Shown here: in pieces, positions 55,762-62,729 of the stretch | Layout of the letters: each line of letters starts with the position of its first letter | How positions within the stretch are numbered: position 1 is the stretch's first letter | NCBI RefSeq assembly: GCF_033097505.1 | Contig: NZ_AP028654.1 | Span: forward strand, 2,438,001 to 2,502,000 | DNA: 64,000 nucleotides | From: Helicovermis profundi | Lineage (GTDB): Bacteria > Bacillota > Clostridia > Peptostreptococcales > Acidaminobacteraceae | Direction: 5' to 3' | Made by a program: the position numbers and the translations under genes | Notes under the pieces: model-generated | Seen by the model: only the letters and a program-made list of their open reading frames with translations | Databases searched by the model: none | Told to the model about the DNA's origin: nothing

Positions 55762-56352
55762 TTATCCCTCAAAAAAATGAAGTACGCCATTATTTGAAAA
55801 ATCTTGAATTAACTTGCTAATATCTCTTTGAGGAACAATCATATCATTTCTTATCCAATGGATAATAGTCGCAACAGTTGCAGCAGCAAAGTATTCCAGT
55901 GCGTATTCATCTAAAAGATGGTCTTTCTTCAGATCTTTTTGGTAATATTGAGATAGTTTATTTTTAATTTCTTCTTTCATAAGATGTTCAAGGTTTGATT
56001 TTCCTTTATTACAAAGTAGCACCTTGTAATAACATAAATGTTTTTTATAAAATCCCATATTGGGTAGTGCTTCTAAAAGCAATTGATCATTAAATAATGC
56101 ATTTAATGAGTTCTTAGCAACGACCTTTGTAATATTATAAAAATAGGCTTCAATTTTATCCAACAAATCATAGATATCAAGGTAATGAAGATAAAAAGTA
56201 CCTCTATTTAAGTTTGAAAGATCCGTAATCATTTTAATACTAATTTTTTCTATAGGGTTATCAGCATATAAAGTCATAAATGCATCTATTATCTTATTCT
56301 CAATTTCATTTGTTTTACTAAAACTTGATAATTCTTGCATAGATTTATCCAT
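55762..56352 (-). CDS. TetR/AcrR family transcriptional regulator, divergent from CocE hydrolase
   Basis: A 196-residue regulator with HTH (ISIKMITDLSNLNRGTFYLHY) of the DhaS-like TetR group. AGGAGG precedes the ATG. A perfect palindrome (56442-56460) overlapping the start point of the divergent hydrolase gene is the natural operator. Confidence 0.9.
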   Translation of the reverse strand: MDKSMQELSSFSKTNEIENKIIDAFMTLYADNPIEKISIKMITDLSNLNRGTFYLHYLDIYDLLDKIEAYFYNITKVVAKNSLNALFNDQLLLEALPNMGFYKKHLCYYKVLLCNKGKSNLEHLMKEEIKNKLSQYYQKDLKKDHLLDEYALEYFAAATVATIIHWIRNDMIVPQRDISKLIQDFSNNGVLHFFEG

Positions 56353-56405
56353 GGATTTCCTCCTAAATTCAATTTATTCATGAACAGATATTCCCTTATT
56401 GTTTA

Positions 56406-56434
56406 TTCACTTAATATCCAATTAGACATATAAT
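56406..56434 (+). promoter_or_regulatory. sigma-A promoter of the CocE-like hydrolase gene
   Basis: TTCACT (56406-56411) and TATAAT (56429-56434) with a 17-base spacer; transcription would begin near 56441, within or next to the operator palindrome. Confidence 0.7.
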
Positions 56435-56441
56435 AAGTATA

Positions 56442-56460
56442 TATCAACACTATGTTGATA
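56442..56460. promoter_or_regulatory. 19-bp perfect palindrome, TetR operator
   Basis: TATCAACACTATGTTGATA has perfect 8-bp arms around CTA and overlaps the expected transcription start of the hydrolase gene, a classical repressor position. Confidence 0.8.
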
Positions 56461-56499
56461 GCAAGATAAAGCATTAACCGAAACTAAGGAGGAATTCAA

Positions 56500-58158
56500 A
56501 TGATTATCAAAAAAACTTCACCTAAACAAATCATTGGAAAAATAGGAAATTTGATAAAACCGAAAAATTACACTGTGATAGAATCGAGTCCATCTATAAG
56601 AATTTTGAGAGATATTCACATTCCATTAAGAGATGGAAGTTATGTCAGTGCGAATATCTATATGCCTTCTACAAAGGGAAAATTCCCTGTATTACTCTCT
56701 TTATATTCAGGTAGAAAAGATGTCCTTTGTAAGGATGGATATATGCATATACAATATAGATTTGCAAGACAACCAGGAAAACTTGTTTTTTCTGATGAAA
56801 CAAGTTTTGAAGCACCAGACCCAAATTTTTGGGCCATAAATGGCTACGCAATATTAAACATTGATAAGAGAGGCTTTGGAAAATCGCCAAAGGCAAAAGA
56901 ACCCCAATCTTTTTTCGATAATGAGGAAATTCTTGATATATATGATTCCATCGAGTGGGCTGGAATTCAAGAATGGAGTAATGGTAACGTCGGTATGTTA
57001 GGAGTTTCGTATTTAGCAATAAATCAGTATAAAACTGCATCTATGAATCCACCACATCTAAAAGCTATTTGTCCTTGGGAAGGTGTTTCTGATTTATATA
57101 AAGATTGGTTTTTTCAAAATGGTGTAATGGAGGAGGGATTCACTCCCTTCTTTATGAAACGTGTATCCACGATGGGCGATTGTGCAGATATGAGACAAGC
57201 TCAACTAGCCCACACAACAAGAGATGATTATTGGAAAGCCTTTGCACCGGCTTTAGAAAAAATAACCGTCCCTATGCTTAACTGTGTAAGTTATTCATGT
57301 CAAATGTTTCATAGCAGTGGAAGTTTTAGAGCCTATGAAAAAGTTAGTTCAACAGAAAAATGGTTGTATACTCATAGAAATGGAGAATGGACAGAATATT
57401 ACAGTCAAGAAGTACAATCTCTAATGCTTAAATTTTTCGATTATTTTTTAAAAGAAGTCAAGAATGGCATGGATCAACATCCAAAAGTCCGTCTGGAAAT
57501 AAGAGAATTTGGTGATGAAGTTAAAGAAGTTAGATATATAGATCAATTCCCACCTAAAGAAGTTATTTGGACTAAACATTATTTAAATAATGAGAATATG
57601 TCACTTAATGAAGATTTTCAATCCTCAGATAAAAATATAAAATTCGATCTTAAAAATGGTAGTTTGACATATAAATATAAATTCACTCAAGACACCGAAA
57701 TTGTTGGCCCAATGAAACTTACATTGAATATCGAATTAGAAGAAACAGATGACGCCAACATTTTTGTAGGGATTCAGAAATTCCATGATGGTAAAGAAGT
57801 TGAGTTTGAAGGTGTTTATGGTTTTCCTAACGATATTGTTGCAAAAAGCACTTTAAGAGTAGCCCTTAGAACAGTGAATGAAAATCTAAGTACCCCATAT
57901 ACACCTGAATATGATTTTGATACTTTAAAACCATTAAGCAAAGGTGAACATGCAAAAATGGAATTTAAGTTTTCACCCTCAGGAACCTATTATAGAAAAG
58001 GTGATGAGTTAAGACTCGTGATACAAGGAAAATACTTCATTAGTGGTTCAAAAATTCATCAGCCTTTTAAATATAAGCCAAGTTCAAATGGAAAGTGTAT
58101 TGTTCACGCCTCGAATGAAAATATATTGTTAATGCCGGTTATTTCTATTAAATCATAA
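56500..58158 (+). CDS. CocE/NonD family alpha/beta hydrolase
   Basis: A 552-residue hydrolase of the X-Pro dipeptidyl-peptidase S15 / cocaine esterase type. The catalytic domain shows IPLRDGSYVSANIYMP, LNIDKRGFGKS and the nucleophile elbow GMLGVSYLAINQY; a C-terminal jelly-roll domain (FDLKNGSLTYKYKF onward) completes the fold. The His of the triad, expected near THRNGEW, is plausible. No signal peptide, so intracellular. Start follows AAGGAGG. Probably repressed by the divergent TetR. Confidence 0.9.
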   Translation: MIIKKTSPKQIIGKIGNLIKPKNYTVIESSPSIRILRDIHIPLRDGSYVSANIYMPSTKGKFPVLLSLYSGRKDVLCKDGYMHIQYRFARQPGKLVFSDETSFEAPDPNFWAINGYAILNIDKRGFGKSPKAKEPQSFFDNEEILDIYDSIEWAGIQEWSNGNVGMLGVSYLAINQYKTASMNPPHLKAICPWEGVSDLYKDWFFQNGVMEEGFTPFFMKRVSTMGDCADMRQAQLAHTTRDDYWKAFAPALEKITVPMLNCVSYSCQMFHSSGSFRAYEKVSSTEKWLYTHRNGEWTEYYSQEVQSLMLKFFDYFLKEVKNGMDQHPKVRLEIREFGDEVKEVRYIDQFPPKEVIWTKHYLNNENMSLNEDFQSSDKNIKFDLKNGSLTYKYKFTQDTEIVGPMKLTLNIELEETDDANIFVGIQKFHDGKEVEFEGVYGFPNDIVAKSTLRVALRTVNENLSTPYTPEYDFDTLKPLSKGEHAKMEFKFSPSGTYYRKGDELRLVIQGKYFISGSKIHQPFKYKPSSNGKCIVHASNENILLMPVISIKS

Positions 58159-58186
58159 CAGTCTCAAAATACATGCTTTCAGAGAT

Positions 58187-58260
58187 ATTAACTGGCCGCC
58201 TTTTGATTAAAGGATCTCAATAAGTTATTGTTCTTTAAAAGGTCAGTTAATCTATTTTTT
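58187..58260 (+). terminator. terminator of the CocE-like gene
   Basis: ATTAACTG at the left pairs with CAGTTAAT at the right, with CCTTTT/AAAAGG continuing the stem after an internal loop; T-rich sequence (ATTTTTT) follows on the plus strand. Confidence 0.65.
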
Positions 58261-58266
58261 CAACGA

Positions 58267-58315
58267 AAAAAAAAGACGCTAATTATCTATGATTATGATA
58301 ATTAACGTCTTTTTA
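58267..58315. terminator. hairpin terminator between the hydrolase gene and a pseudogene
   Basis: AAAAAGACG with AATTATC pairs with GATAATT and CGTCTTTTT; A-rich and T-rich ends make it bidirectional. It ends the decayed minus-strand glycoside hydrolase. Confidence 0.7.
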
Positions 58316-58340
58316 GCAATATTTCAATTATCGTTGCTGT

Positions 58341-58905
58341 CTTATTGCTCTTTTCTTACCAATTTCAAAACCGTCTCCATGTGTGTCAACATCGTTATCT
58401 TTTAATAAATTTTCTTATAACTGTAGTTAGCATTTTCAACCATTTTACCTAAATAATAATTACTATTTACTACTTCCCAATTAACATAAGAATACCCAAG
58501 ATAATAGTCTTCTATTCTAATTCCATTTGTTTCTATTGGATCATCTATTTGGATCCCAAACCATAGCAACATTAGGTGCATATTCTTGCATAAAATCGTG
58601 AACTAAGCGAAATTTTACTTTATATAATTCAGTATTACCATTCCACTGAACCCAGTCACCATTCATTCCTCCAAATAATCTTAAAAATATAGGCATATCA
58701 ATTTTTTTAGCTTCTTTAACCCAATCAATTATTCATTCATTTTTTTCATTAGATTCTAAATCAAAAGAAAATCTTGGTATACTAGATACATTGCATGATT
58801 CCCATATACATTCTTTGTTAAAGAAAAATCTTGACCAATAAACTTATCATTTTCTGAAAAACTTGAAGATAATAAAAAGCAATGTCATTTTAATCACCAA
58901 ATGTA
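58341..58905 (-). pseudogene. decayed glycoside hydrolase, family-26-like
   Basis: No intact frame exists, yet reading across frames on the minus strand gives recognisable pieces: SENDKFIGQDFSLTKNVYG, then IIDWVKEAKKIDMPIFLR, then GGMNGDWVQWNGNTELYKVK, KFRLVHDFMQEYAPNVAMVW, and after a frame change IETNGIRIEDYYLGYSYVNW. These match the core of GH26-type beta-mannanase-like proteins. A TGA, several frame changes and missing ends show it is broken. Only the C-terminal two thirds remain; a short Asp/Gly-rich tail (DNDVDTHGDGFE) may belong to it. Confidence 0.75.
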
Positions 58906-58959
58906 TTCTAACTAATTAGGCTAATATTAATGAATTATTTTACTATTCTTTTTTTGAAG

Positions 58960-59421
58960 TTATCTTTGCATTTTACCTGTTATATGATCAATATCTATTC
59001 TCACTACCCTAGTTATAGATTGTGCTTTTTCAATATATTTAGTAGCAGAATCTTTAAATTCATTTGAGTACTTTTCTATTAGAAACTTTAATGCTTCTAT
59101 CTTCTTCTCTGTTTCCTCGTAAGCTTTACCAAAAATTACAACACTTTCATAATTGGTATCAAACTGATTGGGAAGTATTTCAATATTAGATGTGACACAA
59201 AATGAAACTTTATTATTTAACTCAATATTATCTAATTTATATCCCTCACTTGCACAATGAAAGAAAATACTATTATCATGATAAACGTAATTTAATGGTA
59301 CAACATATGGATATTCAATAGCTGTATTAGTTGATAATACACCATACTCACCTTCAAATAACAGTCTTTCACATTCCTTTTTATTAAGTATTTTATCTTT
59401 TCTTCTCATCTCCCTAAACAT
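58960..59421 (-). CDS. pyridoxamine 5'-phosphate oxidase-like flavin protein (Nim family)
   Basis: A 153-residue FMN-binding split barrel protein resembling NimA/5-nitroimidazole resistance-like proteins. The pattern FREMRRKDKILNKKECERLL, GEYGVLSTNTAIEYPYVVPL and FFHCASEGYKLDNIELNNKV is typical. Its function in this family (nitro reduction or another) is not known. GGAAGGAG precedes the ATG. It is the last gene of a TetR-csaA-DMT-flavin protein group. Confidence 0.9.
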   Translation of the reverse strand: MFREMRRKDKILNKKECERLLFEGEYGVLSTNTAIEYPYVVPLNYVYHDNSIFFHCASEGYKLDNIELNNKVSFCVTSNIEILPNQFDTNYESVVIFGKAYEETEKKIEALKFLIEKYSNEFKDSATKYIEKAQSITRVVRIDIDHITGKMQR

Positions 59422-59456
59422 TGTTTGCTCCTTCCTTAATTAATTCAAATTTTATA

Positions 59457-59891
59457 CTATTGACCAATTAAACCAACCCCTACAATACAACAGATTATAC
59501 CTACTATATTTAAAAGTGATATCTTTTCATTAAAGAATGCTAATCCTATAGGTATTAACAATATTACTATAATCGAACTTGCAAAAAGATTAGCCTTACT
59601 GATATTCCATCCACTCCTATATGCAACTAAAAAACCAAACTCAATACCAACAATTGACAGACCTAATACAACAATTGCCCAATTGGTTTTTTTAACTTCA
59701 TCAATAAAGTTATTTCCATTTTGAAATAGTATATAAGCTACTACACAAATAACTAAAGAGGTCACATATGTTACAATTAGTGATATTAAAGGATTAATAT
59801 CACTAGGAGTTGATTTTTGTGCTACATGGTAAATAAGCGTTGATACTACAATTATTGCTATTGATCCATATGTTAATAAGCCACTAACCAT
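59457..59891 (-). CDS. half-size EamA/DMT family membrane transporter
   Basis: A 144-residue protein with five membrane segments, the size of a single EamA unit. The C-terminal FFNEKISLLNIVGIICCIVG is the family's conserved ending. Such half-size members probably act as dimers. The gene starts just after the csaA-like gene; ATG 59891 is chosen over TTG 59897. Substrate unknown. Confidence 0.85.
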   Translation of the reverse strand: MVSGLLTYGSIAIIVVSTLIYHVAQKSTPSDINPLISLIVTYVTSLVICVVAYILFQNGNNFIDEVKKTNWAIVVLGLSIVGIEFGFLVAYRSGWNISKANLFASSIIVILLIPIGLAFFNEKISLLNIVGIICCIVGVGLIGQ

Positions 59892-59897
59892 AATCAA

Positions 59898-60248
59898 CTA
59901 CCCTGCTCTTGAACCATTAGGTACAGGTTTCTCTGGCATTGCTAAAACTGGAATGATGCCATCTTCATATCCTATATCAAACAGCATCCCCTCTGATACC
60001 TCACCAAACATTTTTTTAGGTGCAAGATTCACCACAAATAATGCTTGATGACCAACTATTTCTGATGGTTTTTCTCGTTCCTTTTTCATACCAACCAAAA
60101 TAGTTCGATTAAATGTTCCAAAGTCGACTATGAGCTTAACCATTTTATCTGATTTCTCAATATCTTCTACAGATATAATCTCGCCTACACGAATATCAAT
60201 CTTACTAAGTATATCCATTTTTATGTTTTCTTTTATATTACTAGACAT
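59898..60248 (-). CDS. csaA: CsaA-like tRNA-binding-domain protein
   Basis: A 116-residue protein made of one tRNA_bind (OB-fold) domain: IDIRVGEIISVEDIEKSDK, LFVVNLAPKKMFGEVSEGML and ending PVPNGSRAG. The family in B. subtilis is CsaA, a secretion-related chaperone. GGAGGAG precedes ATG 60248. Co-transcribed with TetR upstream and the DMT gene downstream. Confidence 0.92.
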   Translation of the reverse strand: MSSNIKENIKMDILSKIDIRVGEIISVEDIEKSDKMVKLIVDFGTFNRTILVGMKKEREKPSEIVGHQALFVVNLAPKKMFGEVSEGMLFDIGYEDGIIPVLAMPEKPVPNGSRAG

Positions 60249-60271
60249 TTTTTTCTCCTCCATAAACAAAA

Positions 60272-60865
60272 TTATGTTTGATCATTTATTGCTTTCCAAA
60301 ACATTAACCATATTTTTTCAGATCTATTATCAAACTGTTTTTTTTTATAATAACAGGATTCTACAAACAGACCATCAATTAGACAATAGAAAAATGATAT
60401 AATTTCAACTTCTGAAATGAGCTTAATTTCCCCACTTTCCTGTCCTTCATGAATAAGAGTAATTAATATAGGAAAAAACTGTATCTCTTTTTCTTCAAAG
60501 ATATTCCGATGTTTACTATTTATTATTTCAGGTGGAAATATCATAACCCTATTTATAAATTTCATGCGTGTAAGATAGGGCTCTACTTGATAAAGCCTAC
60601 AATATTCTATGAACAAAAGATGAAACTTTTCTTTAGCATTCAATTGTTCATTACTCTCCATAAGGTGTTTGAAGTGTTTTCTATCCCATTCAAGAACTTC
60701 ATCAAGTAACAACAAGTAAAGCCCTTCTTTACTCTTAATATGCGAGTATACTGAAGCTTTTTTGATTCCTACAGCATTTGCAATAGTACTCATTGATGTT
60801 GCATCGAAACCTTTTTCTGCAAATAGTTCTAGAGCAACTTTTTTTATTTGATTTAATTTTGACAC
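60272..60865 (-). CDS. TetR/AcrR family transcriptional regulator
   Basis: A 197-residue repressor with a strongly conserved AcrR-like HTH (FDATSMSTIANAVGIKKASVYSHI). GTG start with GAGAGGGG upstream. A palindrome with core CGACCGGTCG lies about 20 bases before the start, at the transcription start of its own promoter, so autorepression is expected. First gene of the operon that includes the csaA-like, DMT and flavin protein genes. Confidence 0.92.
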   Translation of the reverse strand: MSKLNQIKKVALELFAEKGFDATSMSTIANAVGIKKASVYSHIKSKEGLYLLLLDEVLEWDRKHFKHLMESNEQLNAKEKFHLLFIEYCRLYQVEPYLTRMKFINRVMIFPPEIINSKHRNIFEEKEIQFFPILITLIHEGQESGEIKLISEVEIISFFYCLIDGLFVESCYYKKKQFDNRSEKIWLMFWKAINDQT

Positions 60866-60885
60866 GATAACCCCTCTCTTTTACA

Positions 60886-60900
60886 TACGACCGGTCGGTA
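60886..60900. promoter_or_regulatory. TetR operator (CGACCGGTCG palindrome)
   Basis: The 10-bp perfect palindrome CGACCGGTCG with flanking TA..GTA recalls the ACCGACCGGTCGGT sites bound by many AcrR/TetR repressors. It lies just downstream of the -10 box of the TetR gene. GC-rich in an AT-rich region, so it stands out. Confidence 0.85.
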
Positions 60901-60905
60901 GTTAA

Positions 60906-60934
60906 ACAATACAGAAAAAAATCACACTTGTCAA
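60906..60934 (-). promoter_or_regulatory. sigma-A promoter of the TetR-csaA operon
   Basis: On the minus strand TTGACA (60934-60929) and TATTGT (60911-60906) with 17 bases between. The -35 is adjacent to the end of the IS21 remnant. Confidence 0.75.
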
Positions 60935-60938
60935 GTTT

Positions 60939-61091
60939 AACAAACCTTCCTACAAGGTGATCTGTAACAGAATATTTATTGTGTTCTATTTGAATAGTAC
61001 TATACTTACCAACTCTACATTCTTGCTCTTCATAAATAATATTAGCTTCTCTCTCATGTAATCCTACAAAACTTTTTACAGCAGTTCTCAT
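60939..61091 (-). pseudogene. remnant of an IS21-family transposase (IstA C-terminal part)
   Basis: About 51 codons read LHEREANIIYEEQECRVGKY and then STIQIEHNKYSVTDHLVGRF, which match the late domain of IstA-type transposases (KYSTI... NRYSVP..LVG). There is no catalytic DDE part, no IstB and no terminal repeats in the window. The similarity stops at about 60939, where the TetR promoter begins. Confidence 0.7.
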
Positions 61092-61148
61092 ATTATCATA
61101 AACAATCCATCAATAATTTGATAGTTAGCTACTTATTTTGCAATATTT

Positions 61149-62573
61149 TCACTCACTTATCTCACCTAAAAGATTCTTTCTTGTTAGTCTCAAAACGACT
61201 TCCACGTGACTCGTCCAACTAAACATATCCACAGGAGTAACTTCTTCTACAACAAATCCATTATCTACTAAATATTTTAAATCTCTAGCAAGTGAAGCAG
61301 GCTTGCAAGACACATATATAAGTTTTTTAGCTTTCATTTTAACTATTGTACTTAGAAGCTCTCTATCGCATCCTTTTCTAGGCGGATCTACTATAACTAA
61401 GTCGGCAGTAATTTCTGATTTTCTATTAAACATATTTGGCACAACTTCTTCTGCCCTTCCCACTATAAATTCAACATTTTTTATATTATTAAGCCTAGCA
61501 TTTTCTCTTGCATCATCTACGGCTTCTTTAATAATCTCAACACCATATACTTTTTTAGCATTTTTAGCTATAGTAAGCGCTATTGACCCAATCCCTGAAT
61601 ATAAATCAAATACAATTTCCTCACCCGTTAAATTAGCATACTGACCTACTTTATCGTATAAAATTTTAGTTTGAAATGAATTAACTTGAAAAAATGAAAG
61701 CGGAGAAATATTATATTTTATATCGCCTATACTATCCATAATTGTATTTTTACCATATATAGTTTTATTTATTGTTCCAAGTATTTTATTGCCTAAATCT
61801 TTATTTACATTTTGAATAATAGAAGTAACACTTTTAACCGACCTTAAATTTTTAATTAATATATCTTTTGTTACTAATTCATCTTCACTTGTAACTACTA
61901 TAAGCATATCTTCATTTGTAAGAAAAGAACTTCTAATAACTACATATCTTAAAACTCCTATCATGGTTTTAGAATTATATATGGATACATTGTTTTCTAA
62001 AATATATTTTTTAAAAACTTGAACAATTTCTTTAACTCTCGGATTTTGAAGTATGCAATCATCTATATCAACTAAAATATGTGACGCTTTTTTATAAAAG
62101 CCTATTACAATATCATCTCCATTTTTATTAATTGGAAATTGTGCTTTATTTCTATATTTGTATGGATTATCCATTCCAATAGTCTTCATAATTTTTTTTT
62201 CATCTATTTTTATTTCTTTTTTAAGTGCATTTATTACTAAATCTCTTTTTATATCTAATTGTTTCTTATAATCGATACTTTGATACTGACATCCACCGCA
62301 AACTCTAGAATACTTGCATTCTTCTATAATTCTATATTTTGAGGGTTCAATAACTTTTAATAATTTGCCAACCAAGTACTTATTAGAGATTTTAACTATT
62401 TTAACTATTAGTCTATCCTCTACTACACCACCATCTATAAAAATCTTTAAATCATTTATATAAGCAATTCCTTGGCCTTTTTCGCCCATTTCTAAAATCA
62501 CTATTTCTATTTCATCATTTTTTCTAATTGTATTTTTTTTAATTATATCTTTTTTAACAATTTTATTTTCCAT
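61149..62573 (-). CDS. rlmD: 23S rRNA (uracil-C5)-methyltransferase, RlmD/RlmCD type
   Basis: A 474-residue SAM-dependent enzyme of the TrmA/RumA group. An N-terminal TRAM domain (IEIVILEMGEKGQGIAYIND) precedes a 4Fe-4S site (CKYSRVCGGCQYQ plus a later Cys), followed by a Rossmann methyltransferase domain (FDLYSGIGSIAL) and the catalytic motif VDPPRKGCDRELL with VSCKPASLARDL. The nucleophilic Cys is in YVSCKPA. GGAAGGG precedes ATG 62573. Confidence 0.94.
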   Translation of the reverse strand: MENKIVKKDIIKKNTIRKNDEIEIVILEMGEKGQGIAYINDLKIFIDGGVVEDRLIVKIVKISNKYLVGKLLKVIEPSKYRIIEECKYSRVCGGCQYQSIDYKKQLDIKRDLVINALKKEIKIDEKKIMKTIGMDNPYKYRNKAQFPINKNGDDIVIGFYKKASHILVDIDDCILQNPRVKEIVQVFKKYILENNVSIYNSKTMIGVLRYVVIRSSFLTNEDMLIVVTSEDELVTKDILIKNLRSVKSVTSIIQNVNKDLGNKILGTINKTIYGKNTIMDSIGDIKYNISPLSFFQVNSFQTKILYDKVGQYANLTGEEIVFDLYSGIGSIALTIAKNAKKVYGVEIIKEAVDDARENARLNNIKNVEFIVGRAEEVVPNMFNRKSEITADLVIVDPPRKGCDRELLSTIVKMKAKKLIYVSCKPASLARDLKYLVDNGFVVEEVTPVDMFSWTSHVEVVLRLTRKNLLGEISE

Positions 62574-62662
62574 TTTACACCCTTCCAAATTTAATCATTT
62601 TTCTAATCGAACTATTATTTTTAAGGTTAAAAGTAATTTTAATTTTATTTAATATTTAAATC

Positions 62663-62691
62663 TAGATATTTTCTTATATTTTTATTATAAT
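62663..62691 (+). promoter_or_regulatory. candidate sigma-A promoter of the GerMN gene
   Basis: TAGATA (62663-62668) and TATAAT (62686-62691) with a 17-base spacer, about 39 bases before the start codon. The -10 is perfect; the -35 matches four of six positions. Confidence 0.5.
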
Positions 62692-62729
62692 ATATATATA
62701 TTAGTGTTTAAATAGCGAAAGGATAATTC

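Noticed and set aside
60735-61091. 118-codon open frame as one gene
   Set aside because: Only its first 51 codons resemble IstA; the rest runs through the TetR promoter and the beginning of the TetR gene in another frame.
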